DNA of 64,000 bases, from the NCBI GenBank assembly GCA_037954665.1, contig JBBMOL010000008.1:11377559-11441558 (forward strand), given 5' to 3'. This DNA comes from Laguncularia racemosa. Its lineage: Eukaryota > Streptophyta > Magnoliopsida > Myrtales > Combretaceae. Shown piece by piece: positions 1 through 11,700 of the stretch. The notes under the pieces are model-generated. The model ran no database searches and was not told the DNA's origin. It worked only from the letters and a program-made list of their open reading frames with translations. The number at the start of each line of letters is the position of its first letter. The stretch's first letter is position 1. A program made the position numbers and the translations under genes.

Positions 1-2700
1 AGCTTCATCCGACCAAAAGAAAGAATTCTTTTTTAACAACTGAGTCAGAGGTCATAATAAACTTTTGATAATATCCTGATAGTCCAAGAAAACCCTGCAA
101 ACCCTTCAAAGACTTTATTATTGGCCAATCCAAGATAGAAGGATCCATATTAACTCCTTGAAAAGAGATCACATGACCCAGATGTTCCAAAGAAAATTTC
201 CCAAAGTGACATTTCTTCTTATTAGTATAAAAGTAATGTGTCTGGAGTAAATCGAAAACCAAACGTAAATGCCGGATATGGTCTTCCAAAGAAGAACTAT
301 AGACCAAAATATCATCATAGAAAACCAATATGAATTTATGTAAATATGGTCGAAACACATCATTCATAATGAAATGGAAGGTAGATGGGGCATTTATCAA
401 ACCAAAAGGCATGATCAAGAATTCGTAATGCCCTTGATGTGTCTGAAATGCTGTCTTTGGAATGTCATTAGTAGAAACACGGATTTGATGATAGCCCGAG
501 CACAAATCAATCTTAGAAAACATTGAAGCCCCATGTAACTCATCCAACAATTCATCAATAACAGGGATTGGGTACTTATCAGGCACTGTCACAGCATTCA
601 AAGCCCTGTAGTCAACATAGAATCCCCAAGACCCATCTTTCTTCTTTACTAAAATAATTGAACTTGAAAAAAGGACTTGAACTAAACCTAATAATCCTGG
701 CTTTTAGCATATCAGAAATCAATTTTTCAATCTCATCTTTCTGAATTTGGCATGTCTATAGGGTCGAACATTAATCGGTTCCACCCTTTCTTTTAGTCTA
801 ATTTGATAATCTTGTATTCTCGAAGGTGGTAATTCCTTGATTTCATCAAAAATATTAAAAAATTCTTGTAATAAAGCACCCATTTCAATAGATTTGGCTT
901 CTTCTTCAACAGTAAAACACAAGTATTCATTCAATTTCAACACTCCTCCATACTCAAAATCATGCATTTTAAGGAATTACTTAAGAGTGATACCTGACCT
1001 ATGTAAAGTTGGATCCCCTTTCAATACCCAAGCATGGCCATCACATAGAATTTTCTTTATGATAAGTTTCCAATTCACTTTAATTTCTCCTAAAGTCTGT
1101 AACCAAGCAACCCCTAAAATGACATCCACTCCACCAATGTCCATGACATAACAATCAAGCAAAATCTCATACCCATCAACCCATTAATTTCACATTTCTA
1201 CATGGAGAAACCTTATGTCCATCTCCCAGTTTTGCAGAAAAAGGCTTTGTTTTCTCAAGTGTTACTGCCAATGTATATACCAATGTAGAAGAAATAAAGT
1301 TGTGACTAGCTCCACTATCAACAAGTATAGAAATATAAGTTCTAGAATATTCACCTCTAAATTTCATAGTCCGTAGTTCATCAAACCCATAAAGAGCTAA
1401 TAAAGAAAGTTCCATGCTCAAAGTCACTTGAGAATGACAATGGCAGCAAAGATACCCTTTGTTTTACTGACATCTACCCAATCTGCATCCCAGTTTTTAC
1501 TTTCATCTTCCATCAATAATATCCGTAAAGTTTTATTGGGACACTTATGTCCTGGACTAAATGATTGATCACACTTAAAACATAATCCTTTACTTCTCAT
1601 ATCCAAGTATTCTTGATAATTCATCTGGTGTGGTCCCCTACCAATGTTATTCATCTGAGGAATAGACGAACCTGAACTGTGCACATCATCTACAGTCTGG
1701 TCGCTCCACCAACTGTCGTCGCCACCAATCTGCTATTTCCAGTTCCCCCAGTTCCATGCCTATCAGCACCACTTCCATCTATTGATTGCATAGTACCAGA
1801 AATTGGATGAGATCGCCAACCACTTTCAGCCAACATGCTTGACCGAGGAGAGTTCATCGGAGATTGAGTAAAATTGGAATAGGCTAGATTCTGGTATGGC
1901 TGGTGTTGTATAGGTCTATCGTCCTCTCCACTCTTCTAAACTACCACAACTCCACATGTGAATTCCTGTTTGACACTAAGGGATAGCTCATTGGCCTTCA
2001 ACAAGGTGATTGGCTGGAATGTATGTATTCAGCCAGCTAGCTCAAAATCCTCCATGTAATTTGCGATAGTCGTTTCCTGGTGAATAGTGGACAAACTCTC
2101 GAAGGGATTGCTGGAGATTACACTGCCATAACGAATGAGAAGCTTCAATTTCATACTTTCCCAGTTAAGCTGTGGATACTTTCATCAAATCATCTTGTAC
2201 CAGTATATTGTACAGCCAGGCAAGCAAATAGAAGCGAGAGCCACCTTATTTCCCTCACGAACATATTGCACTTTGAAGTAGTGTTCAACCATGATGATCC
2301 AATCTATTGAAGTGCTTCTATCAAACACCAACAACAACATTGTTCTGACGTTCATCTGAGCATGTTCGTCTATGTCTTCCCTCGACATCTCTACCGTTCC
2401 ACTATATTCACTTGAGAGTGTTGATCGGAAGCTGGTGGAAACCCTAAATCGATTGAACTAGAGGCCTTCTCCTTAGCTCGTGCTTCCTTTTGTCGATTCA
2501 TCCACAGGTCATGAAGCATCGTTTCCATATTAGAAATTTGGTTTTCAATCCCTTGGAAATTCATAGTTGTATTTCTCTCTACTGTTTCTATCTAATGATG
2601 AAACTCAGAAATACTCCCTCACATTTTTTCACCGATTTCATGTATGTTTTTCTCAATGGCTTCAACATGTGACTCCATCCTAGTCATTCTCCCAATTTTT
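1..2700 (-). pseudogene. Ty3/gypsy gag-pol remnant (gag, protease, RT), running off the left edge
   Basis: Read on the minus strand from right to left, this is the first half of a Ty3/gypsy polyprotein. A gag core lies near 2388-2185 (it contains WIIMVEHYFKVQYV and LASICLPG). A CCHC-like knuckle, CFKCDQSFSPGHKCP, lies near 1590-1540. A retropepsin-like segment near 1325-1290 has the motif ILVDSGASHNFIS. A linker with FDEIKELPPSRIQDYQIRL follows, then reverse transcriptase from about 650 to 60. RT landmarks are SKIDLCSGYHQIRV, MPFGLINAPSTF and FYDDILVYS, the last having YDD where most relatives have a slightly different residue before DD. Several stops and frame changes separate these blocks, so no intact polyprotein can be made. 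RNase H and integrase would lie to the left of the window. Family-level identity is firm; the clade is not assigned. Confidence 0.9.
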
Positions 2701-2716
2701 TCCCACAGATGGCGCC
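2701..2716 (-). other. Primer-binding site of the left gypsy element
   Basis: On the minus strand this reads GGCGCCATCTGTGGGA, between the presumed LTR edge and the gag region. This is the position and type of a tRNA primer-binding site in plant Ty3/gypsy elements. A nearly identical string (GGTGCCATCTGTGGGA) follows the first LTR of the small element in UBC intron 3, so the two may use the same primer. Confidence 0.6.
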
Positions 2717-3100
2717 GATTATAACAAACAAAGGATTAGGATTTGAACTACAACAACTAACACATGCTAATACTAGTTTGATGATGGAAGTACCTGAATT
2801 GATGTTCAATTGGAGAGGCAATCGCCAAGAATTGGCACTTTCGAACTAGGCTGAGCTCTTTGGAATGGAAGCTCCCACAGTCACCAACTAACTATTCTCC
2901 TGTTCTTTTCTACTATTTTCATAACTAACTTTTATTCCCTCCACGTCTTATTTATATATCAGCCACTAAGGTCAAGTAATTACCAAAATACCCCTATAGA
3001 ACACCACCACACACCCCCTTATAAATCCCACAGAACAGACCAGCCCAATAACAAGTACACATGCAACACAGCCCTCCACAACAACAAATATCACATGCAA
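2717..3100 (-). mobile_element. 5' LTR of the left gypsy element (outer edge uncertain)
   Basis: This segment lies directly outside the primer-binding site, where the 5' LTR of a minus-strand element must be. On the minus strand it has a TATA-like stretch (GATATATAAATAAG) near 2945-2960, followed by an AG-rich leader. The outer edge is unclear: TG-starting candidates occur around 3035-3065, but the partner LTR is outside the window, so it cannot be fixed. The 3060-3240 stretch is a CA/CCA-rich low-complexity region. Confidence 0.55.
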
Positions 3101-3470
3101 CACAACAACACATCACACCACGGCTCACATACACACACAACAGCACTCCCTACTCCTACCACACAACCATTGATGTCTCTCCTAGACCCTCAACAAAGTT
3201 ATATGAGCTCTAGAAGATGTTACAAACCCAAACCCCCCACCCCCTCTTTCTTGGTACCCAAGGACCCTAATGAGAATCTGTAAGTTTTCCTTGTGATATA
3301 TCTTGAAATCGAATCATATTTTTGAAAAGCATTTGATTTTTGATGGTGTGAAAGACTGAAAGCTTCTTGATCTTTTGTGAAGCCTGTTTGAGCTTGTACT
3401 TTATGCTTGTTTTTTCTATTATAAGAGTTGTGAGATTTACTAAATGAGAATTTTGTTATTTGTGTAACAG

Positions 3471-6400
3471 GTCCAGTAGCAGAAGACATGTTCCATTGGC
3501 AAGCTACAATTATGGGCCCTTCTGATAGCCCATATGCTGGGGGAGTATTCCTTGTTAGCATTCATTTTCCTCCTGATTATCCTTTTAAGCCCCCAAAGGT
3601 ACTTCATTTCTTCTTATAAGGGCTTTAATGGCATTTAGATTTCCAGATTTTTTATGTAGGGAAATCTTTGCAAGACTGATAACAATAGCTATGATGTGCC
3701 CTCTAGATGCTTGATTTTGCTTATAATGATTTTACTTGAAAGCTTCATATTTACTACAGTTGGAGACATGGGACTTGTGTCCTTTCCACATATTTGTTTG
3801 ACGCTGGAAATCCCATTTTTCAATTTGCAAAGTGGCAAACTTGATTAATGTCTATTTTACGAGATTGGATGCATCTCTTCTGGTAGGGATGAGACATTAT
3901 ATATTGAATAAAAGAGAACTTTGTTTCAATGCAATTCTTATGTTTGAATTCCCTCTTTTAGGTTGCTTTCAGAACAAAGGTTTTTCATCCAAATATCAAT
4001 AGCAATGGAAGCATTTGTCTTGATATCCTTAAGGAGCAGTGGAGCCCAGCGCTTACCATATCCAAGGTTTGAGATGTACATTTTAATTATTGTGCAAGTT
4101 ATCCTTATGCACACACGAAGACTTTAAAGCTTTGGTCGCTGTAGTTGGAGGTGGAAATCCATGCATTATTACAGTTGGAGACATAGCCTGTGTCTTTTCC
4201 ACATATTTGTTCACTTCAGAAATCTCTTTTCAGTTAGTAAGGTTTCAGAATTGAGTAACTGCTATTGTAGGAGTTGGGTGCATGCCTCTGGTAGGGATAA
4301 AAACTTTGACAATGTATGTTGAAGCATTTAGATAGTTTGCTATCTACCTTGCCATTTCAGACATGTAAGAAGAAAGCTGTGTAATGGTCTCCAATTTTTA
4401 GCATACAAGTATTCGACCCCAGTCCAATTGAAGAGAGCGTCCAGGTCCTAGACTCTGATAAGGCCTTTTATTTCTGCTGATATGCATATGTGGGTCTGCA
4501 CTACTATCCCTGAATTTCCATCGACTTATCTCATTTAAATAATTTTGATCTATCTCTATGATATGACCCAATGAGTGTGTATATAACTAGTGTCCTGATG
4601 TGTTTTTGTATGCGTGTAGTGCTGTTATAGTGTTGTTTGTGTAGTGTGGAGTCTATAATGGTAGCAATTGTGTAATTAGTGTAAAGCTATCGAGGGTGCA
4701 TCTACTATAAATAGGAGTAACTGGTTAGTTGAGGAGGAGGTAGATAATTTTGTTGAGTGTTTGTGAGTTGTATGAGCAAAGGAGCTCATGGACCTTCATT
4801 GAAGGTATATTAGGGTTTGTACTGCTTTTCCAACAAAATCAATAAAAATTTTAGTTTTCTATTATTGTGATTTCCTAGTTCATATCAATTGGTGCCATCT
4901 GTGGGAAAAGATAACTATGATGCCAGTTGTAGCATCTATTCTCGTTTATTATAAAAACGTTCAAGAAAGTTAATCCAAATGCACCACAGTTTGGTGGAGA
5001 TGAATCAGAGTCTATTGGAGATGCAAAAGATGATGTATGATATGTGGCTTGCTTATAAGAAGAAACAATAGTCGCTGGAACCAATTGACAGAGGAAACCT
5101 AGGATTTTCATCAATGGAGAAACCACGAACAATTTAATTTTCTTCCTATGCTGAAGGAGATTGGTGGTGACAATGCTGTTTACCGAGATCTGTTGCTGCA
5201 CCAAATCAAACAGGTGGAGATTCTGATCTATGTCCACCAGGTGTTTGACATAATGTTCCCGCTAGAGATTGTCAAGCAAGATGACCAGCTGCCTTCATTG
5301 GAGATTGTCGCACAAGTTGAGCCATTATCTTTGCCAGTTCCTCACTGTTATAGTTTTGATCTCCATCACGGTTCAGCCCTTCTTCATGGCTTTGATCTTC
5401 TTTGTATTCACCTTGGCCAATCAAGTCTGCAATGTTTGCAAGATTTTTGCTCATCGTGTCAACATTTGCAACCTGTCTCCACTGTCTTTGCAGATATTCA
5501 CCAATGCCTATTCAAATGTTGCTGCGCTTTGATGGGTGTTTGAGCAAGATGCTGTGAACTTCACAAATACGGTCACCTTTGATGTTGTTGGTGTGGGATA
5601 GTTGTGGGTGTTTCTCTATTTGGTCCTTGAGGGCAAGGACCTTTTCAAGGAGGCGGTAATTGATAAGGTCCCATGAGTGTGTGTGTAGCTGGTGTCCTGG
5701 TGTTTTTTTATGTGTGTAGTGTTGTTATATAGTGTTGTTTGTGTAGTGTGGAGTTTGTGTGTAAATAGTGGCAGTTGTGTAATTAGTGTAAAGCTGTCTA
5801 GGGTGCATCTACTATAAATCAGAGTAGCTGGTTAGTGGAGAGGAGGTAGATATTTTGTTGAGTGTTTCTGAGTTGTATGAGCAAAGGAGTTCATGGACCT
5901 TCATTGAAGGTAATATTATTTGAGAAACCCCAATCGTTGAAGTGACGTCAGCACCATATTGAGGTAGAACGGTATTGTGTTTTACTAGTCATAATAGAAG
6001 GTTACAGTATCTTGAATTTCCTCAGTACATGTCTCTCACTTGATGCATAAGAATTCCTGCAAACTTTTTTTGAAGTTGTAAATACTTGTGCAAATATCTT
6101 ATGGGTTATTGTTTCATGGGTTACTGTTTCATCCTTGATGTATATTGCTTTTTGACTGAATGCATCTCAAATCTTCCCACCTTTGGTGGAAGTACCATCA
6201 TGCCATGGTTGCATATAAAGCTAGCAAATGATAACCATCGCATTATATGGCCTATGGGTGCATTGCTTCATAGTAAATAACAAAGGTCAAACATGAGACT
6301 TTCTTTGGGAGAGGATTCTCTTTCATTGAAAATCATGTGCTTATTATCAGTGTTAATCAATGAAAACTGACCATCATTTGGCTGCAGTTGAGGAATGCAA

Positions 6401-6789
6401 TTTGTTGGCGGGACTTATTTTGATATAAATAATTTTGTTGTGGTTGCACCAGTTTTTGTGTGTGTGTTTTTTAAATGTTACGAAACACATGTAGAACCAA
6501 GAGCTGTAAATAAGGGTACTTGTTTTGTTTTTACATGGTTTTCTTTATATATTATTATTTTAAGTTTGATGAAGCGAATAAACAGAAAGCATTGAAATAA
6601 ATCCCTAATAATGTAATGTTTGTGCTCTTTCTGATTGTGAATCAGGTGCTGCTCTCCATCTGCTCATTATTAACAGATCCAAATCCTGATGATCCTCTGG
6701 TGCCAGAAATTGCCCACATGTATAAGACTGACCGAGCCAAGTATGAGACCACTGCTCGTAGCTGGACCCAGAAGTATTCAATCGGCTAA
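3471..6789 (+). CDS. Ubiquitin-conjugating enzyme E2 (UBC4/5-class, plant UBC8/10/28 group), 5' partial
   Basis: The protein is an E2 that takes ubiquitin from E1 as a thioester and passes it on with RING/U-box E3 ligases, in cytosol and nucleus. Three coding exons are visible: 3471-3598 (starts in codon phase 1, GPVAEDMFHWQATIMGP...), 3962-4066 and 6646-6789 with a TAA stop. All junctions have GT/AG. Exon 3 holds the HPN motif and the catalytic cysteine (FHPNINSNGSICLDIL). The last exon ends ARSWTQKYSIG, typical of this class. About 125 of the usual 148 residues are present. The missing N-terminus (about 24 residues) is normally a separate first exon. A gypsy element occupies the DNA just upstream, so exon 1 probably lies left of the window, or was lost. 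The last intron (4067-6645) is enlarged by a small LTR element. Whether the gene is still expressed cannot be told here. Confidence 0.9.
4572..4887 (+). repeat. First LTR of the small intronic element
   Basis: It begins TG, ends TATCA just before the primer-binding-like site at about 4890, and has a TATA-like ACTATAAATAGG at about 4705. It is paired with the copy at 5674. Confidence 0.6.
5674..5913 (+). repeat. Second LTR of the small intronic element (3' truncated or diverged)
   Basis: It matches the copy at 4572 through the string CATTGAAGG and then diverges. It lacks the last 80 or so bases present in the first copy. A purine-rich AAGGAGGCGG tract lies about 25 bp upstream, near where a polypurine tract would be expected. 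Confidence 0.6.
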
Positions 6790-8320
6790 TTTCAGTTGAA
6801 TATCTGTGAATGATTTGATATTAAACAGATAAATGTGAAAGGCTAAATGTAGCATGCTCTTTGGTCTGATAACAGACTATTTATTTGGTGAAGACCATTC
6901 AATAGCCTAGGAAGACCATGGTCAGAACACAAGAAAATAATGTTTTCTTACTGGTTGTGTGATGCTTGTTTTTCAGCTCTTTAATGTGCTATCCAGGAAG
7001 TGTATGGCATGCCAACTTGTCTGTTGTCTTTGTTTATGAAAATTGAAAACTATAAGTTCCTAAGTTCATCTCCATATTATATGATCCGTCCGGATTTAAA
7101 GTTTGATTTCATATTAGGTTCATTTAGATCCTAACTAAGACTTGTCTCTTATACTTGTTTTGTTGTGAGATTGAAATTCTTGGTAGCATTATGGATCTTC
7201 TCTATTTTCATTTCATCTTATGCTTTAAAATCTGTATGGAGAATTGTCGTCTGAAAATCTCAGCTTTCATGTTCTGCAACTTGATTGTTTCTTTGTAATT
7301 TAGTATCATAACTCTTTGAAAGCTTAATGTTAGTCTCTTTTTGATGTAACCCTTTGGCTGTTTTTAGTGTTGTTTATTCTCCAGTTTTAATGAGTTTGTA
7401 TCTGAAATCTGCGATGGCTCGGGAAACAAGTTAGAAAGTAAGTCGGATTGTGTTAGAAGGTACGTGTCCCTGCATTTTGTCTGTCTACTTAAGAGGACGT
7501 TGGTTATTAGCTACTACCTGCTATCTCATCCACGGTTTGGGTAGATTATTAGCAAAGCTTTCGAGCTCTTCTTTGGATTATTCTGCAAATCCAAATGGAT
7601 TGCTTTATTGGTAAGTTTGGTTGGTGTTTCCTCTTATTTCTTTTGTTTGATATGTTGCCACATTGATCAAATGACCTCTGTGTGGAAGAATTGGGGCTAT
7701 AAATGAGTGGAACTGAATTGAAAGGGTACTAAGTTCGACTTTGAGATCGAGTTTAATTTGAAATTTTTAGAGTTTAAGCTGGGCTTCAATTTAAAGGAGC
7801 TTAGAATTTTTAGGTCAAATTTGACTTAAACTTAAAGGAGCTCCTTCGTGCTTGGTTTATCTAACATTTACTCTTGAATAAGAAAAAGAAATATCTTTAT
7901 TTAAAAATCAAGTTGAAGAATGAATATGATACGGTCCTCATGTAGATTAATTTAATTAAAAACCATGTAGTTGGTAACAGCCAACTGGTCTAATAATAAG
8001 TTACTAATTATTATTTCCATGAAACCAATACCGCCTGCCGTGGACCACCCTCTAGAGGATTCTGCTGGCCTCAGTTCAACTTGAGGTTTTTCTTTTTTTT
8101 CTTTTTCCCTAACAAATGAGTGTCGGTTCTAAAACGTTAAACCTGCCTGATTGTCTGCCCTGAATCCAGGAGAACCAGACAAAATTTCCCTAAATTGGAC
8201 AAACTTTTATTCTTTTAATTATCTACATTTTATAGGAAAATATAAATGAGAATAAAAGTTGTTCCATCTCACTAAGGTACTATTTGTTGTATAGATGGTC
8301 AATATGCGCTTGGAGTCATT
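6790..8320. other. UBC 3' UTR and downstream spacer
   Basis: The first few hundred bases after the UBC stop are T-rich and probably hold the 3' UTR. No coding exon, RNA gene or clear transposon was recognised in the remainder. Confidence 0.5.
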
Positions 8321-8690
8321 CACTATGAGAAATTTTGAATTTCCGTTGCATAACCAAAAAAAAAAAGAAAAAAGAAAAAGAAAAAAAGTTATTTTTTATT
8401 CTTTATAGATTGCAATTGAACTTTTTTTTAATTAAGATTTTTTGTCATATATCTGTCTCCATTTTAATAGTAATTGCAATTAAATATTTATTTATCAATC
8501 AATAATTTTCATTGTAAATATGTCTTTATTTTGATGATACTTGCAATTTATTTAAACTTTTATTTATCAATAATTTCCGTTGTAATTTTTTTATTTTATT
8601 TTAATCATCATTGCAATTCATATTTTATCTATTGGTAATTTTCCTTCCAAAGCCGTCTCAGTTATGATGATAATTGGAATGATTTTGTTA
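8321..8690. mobile_element. CACTA-like terminus with subterminal repeats (one end only)
   Basis: The segment begins CACTATGAGAAATTTTG, close to the CACTACAAGAAA ends of plant CACTA (En/Spm) elements. After an A-rich patch, several decayed copies of a unit of roughly 67-70 bp follow, sharing ATTTATCAATAATTT, CCGTTGTAA and GATGATA-TTGCAAT. Subterminal arrays like this are typical of CACTA ends. No matching opposite end or transposase was found, so this is a candidate remnant. Confidence 0.35.
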
Positions 8691-8856
8691 TTTGAAATGT
8701 ATGTGGCAACAAATAGTATTTCCATATCATACTTTCCTTTCAAACTTATTTACATTATACATATATGACTAATACTATGCGAAATGTTTACTTATAATTA
8801 TTTCAATCGAAACACATAAAATAACTTATCCATGCATACAATTGCTACAAGTTAAT

Positions 8857-8994
8857 GCATATAGCATCCATAAATATCAACCAACACAGGGTTTAGGTCG
8901 AGGGATATAATATCTCATCTAAAGCATATAGCATCCATAAATATCAACCAACACAGGGTTTAGGTCGAGGGATATAATATCTCATCTAAAGCAT
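8857..8994. repeat. Perfect tandem duplication, 67-bp unit, two copies
   Basis: GCATATAGCATCCATAAATA starts at 8857 and again at 8924. The two 67-bp units appear identical by eye, and GCATA restarts at 8991. Identity of the copies suggests a recent duplication, or an assembly artefact. Confidence 0.95.
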
Positions 8995-9692
8995 ACCAAA
9001 GTTGTTTATCTCGAAATTTGGCTAGCTCAAACAACATAGCTTCAATATATTCTTTGAACTTTGTCTTGAGTTCTTTTTATAACTTGAATTTTTCCTGTAT
9101 TGATTACTCTCTCTTTTTTCGAGTTTTTTTTTTTTAAATTCATCTCTTACTTCTTTTCTCTTTTTTTTTTTTTCTTCTTTTTCTTATAACCTTAGCTCTC
9201 TTTTTTGCATCTATTCTCTAATGTCCTATATTGCATCTTTTGTAGAATCCCTTGAAGTCGCTTTTAGGCAATGATAGATGATGAATAGCCAAAACTTTGA
9301 GCTACAAGAAGATAAGCTCTTACTGCTTACTAGTGTTCTAACGTACTATGATTAGGACCTTCATTTGCCTTTTGCCCATGTCTTAGAATGAAAACTAGGT
9401 TTAGATAAAGAATCTTCACTATATCTTTCCTTTAATGATTTAGCATATTTTCCTTGGAAGAGTCGATCCAATATATTCATCTTAATAATTAAAAAATAAA
9501 ATAAAAAGTAATAACAAGATAAATTTACACTAACAATATTTAAATTCCTATCAACGAAATCATCTAAACCATTTTCCTCCCTATCTATATGTTCAAATAG
9601 TTCAATTTGAAGATAAGGTCACTTGAAAGTGTCTTCTTGCAATAATTTCGACTTAGCTTAAAAGAAAAATCTCAAAACTTTTAATTACTTGT
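8995..9692. other. AT-rich spacer
   Basis: This stretch has pyrimidine-rich runs (about 9120-9185) and no gene, RNA or repeat pair that I could recognise. Confidence 0.5.
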
Positions 9693-11700
9693 TGTCATGC
9701 CCCAAGTTGACTAATTCATGGATATTGGTAGTATAGGGTTCTTAGCTACTATTATACCATTAGTATACATAATGCTGTACAATTAGAGAAGTAGCATATA
9801 TGGAAGCAAATTCATAATCATAAAGAATAATTTCCTATTCAATAAAGTTTTCTTATGACATTAAACTCAAATCTTTACAAATCTTTAGAATGTAGATTCT
9901 ATAGCAACTCAACAAGTTGATCTTTACTTAATACCCTATTCCTTTGGTTAATGTACTAGTATAGTTTCATAGCTCAACTCTATCAATACCTGTAAAAAAA
10001 GCTATAAAGGAATGAGCAACAACTATGTAGTCAGTAAGTTGGCAAGGGAAAAGTATGATATGTTAGACAAGCATAATCAAGCAACACCGAATCTCTTTAA
10101 AGTGCAATGCAACAAGGCAAGTGCCATTGGTACGATGTTGACCAATTCATTATGAGACTAGAGAAATTAACCCCATTCTAACTTGGGTTCCAAGGAGTTT
10201 TTTCACAATAATAAACAACTCTTACCAAATCTAAGGTTATGTAATAGACTTTCTAATGTTTCCCCCATACCCAATTTGGACTATCCTTGTGATAGCCTCT
10301 AACCTTGTACTGCAACTTTCTCTTCTGTCACTTAGTTTAGTAACGTTAGAGGAAGGAAACTCCTATGTCCTCACCAAAATGAGTAGTGTTTGGTGGGCAT
10401 AAATCATGCAATTAATGTAGAGGATACAATGCATGACTAGTTATTAGGGCCACGTATAATACTAGCCCGATTTAGGGGATGATCAAACAGTATACACATT
10501 CCATAGCATATAGGTCACAAGAAATCATACTAACCAAGAAAGGCTAGGTACTGCAAATAAGGCAATTGCATGCATTGCATGCACACAAACAACTAACTAT
10601 AACCACAAGTCATATCATGATTTACAATCCCTTGTTAACATAATAAAATTGCTATCAAGCAAGCTAACTTATGTGGGCTATGGTATATAGTAATGCTTAT
10701 GATAAAACCTAGAAAGTCTAGTAAATATGTTTGAGTTAGGAGTTGAGAGAGAATAACTTATGATTTCTAAAGTATTTGTAGTAGGATCTTTACAAGGTTC
10801 TATAATAGGTTTTATAGCAAGTGATGATATTGTTAGATAAAGTAAATATTAATGTTTTCTTTATAATTTTGACAAATTTTAGTACGGTAAAGGTAACAGT
10901 AAAGGTATGCAATTACAATCTAATGATATAAGTTAGTATGATGGGGTGGTTATTTTGTAATTTCTTATGCTGAAAATAAATTAGTAAATACCATAGTAGA
11001 GATAGAATAAATAATGACTTGTAAATATATTCATTTGGTATATGGGTATTTAAAGCTTATATTCTATTCATTAAGGTTTTAGGGGTTGTTACAAGTAATT
11101 CCTTGCATATTAATGGCATATTCAATGTTTCATAGGGCATTAGATATGGTATACATACCATTATGAATATAAGGATCTTATAAGAAAGTTAACTTAATGA
11201 AAATGAAGTATCATTACTATGAAGATAAAGATAGTAGGTTATATAAGGATATCTTCATAAATGACACCAATTACTATATATATCAACAAATTCGATAACT
11301 AAATAATAAAGATAAGTAAAAAGGTGATCAAATTACATTGTCAAGACATAATATCAATGCATTATACTTTAATTAGGGTATAGATAATAGAAGTATTATA
11401 TAAATAATATTCTAGTATGGGGTAATTTACTATTTTTAGCAAAAATAAGGATATAGATGAACAAAAAATGTAAAGTATATTGTAAAATAGTATGCCAAAA
11501 GATCACAAATAACATCTTATCTCATAGGAAAAAGTTTGGTCAATTTATGAGGGTAAGAAGCTAGGTTTTCCTAATTTATTCTAAAAACTACAATTTAAGT
11601 AAAAAGTAGCTAATACTTGCAAGAATTATGAAAAATAATAAACATGCAAAATTAATTCTAAGAAAATAAAATAGCTTAGTATAGTAATAAAGGACTTACA
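9693..11700 (-). mobile_element. Decayed LTR candidate, minus orientation
   Basis: At 9693 the plus strand reads TGTCATGCCCCAAGTTGAC. Its reverse complement resembles the end of the LTR candidate at 15356 (CCAAGTTTTGGGGCATTACA). About 300 bp inside, read on the minus strand, there is a GCTCATTCC...TTTTTTTACAGGTA pattern like that seen in the other long LTRs of this window. The right edge (a TTACA at 11700) is a guess and no target duplication was found. The interior has no open reading frame of note. Confidence 0.3.

Larger units (their letters stand above)
4572..5940 (+). mobile_element. Small non-autonomous LTR element (TRIM/LARD-like) inside UBC intron 3
   Basis: Two direct repeats of about 240 bp, clearly related but diverged, begin at 4572 and 5674 (both TGAGTGTGT). 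Both contain the same order of landmarks: TGTTGTTTGTGTAGTGTGGAG, an ACTATAAAT promoter-like site, then GAGTTGTATGAGCAAAGGAG. The first repeat runs on to about 4887 and is followed at once by GGTGCCATCTGTGGGA, a primer-binding-site-like string. The second repeat loses similarity at about 5913. The inside (about 4888-5670) has no recognisable gag or pol, so the element would need enzymes supplied by others. CCCAA occurs at 4567-4571 and 5939-5943 as a possible target duplication, but the right end is eroded, so this is weak. Confidence 0.65.

Noticed and set aside
3230..3283. Possible UBC first exon (KDPN... followed by GTAAGT)
   Set aside because: AAGGACCCT followed by a donor-like GTAAGT looks like the KDPP region of UBC exon 1, but the spacing to the donor, the codon phase and the residues upstream do not fit, and no ATG-led UBC N-terminus is present.
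5148..5543. 131-codon + strand frame in the intronic LTR element
   Set aside because: It has no gag or pol motif and overlaps equally long frames on both strands; treated as non-coding interior.
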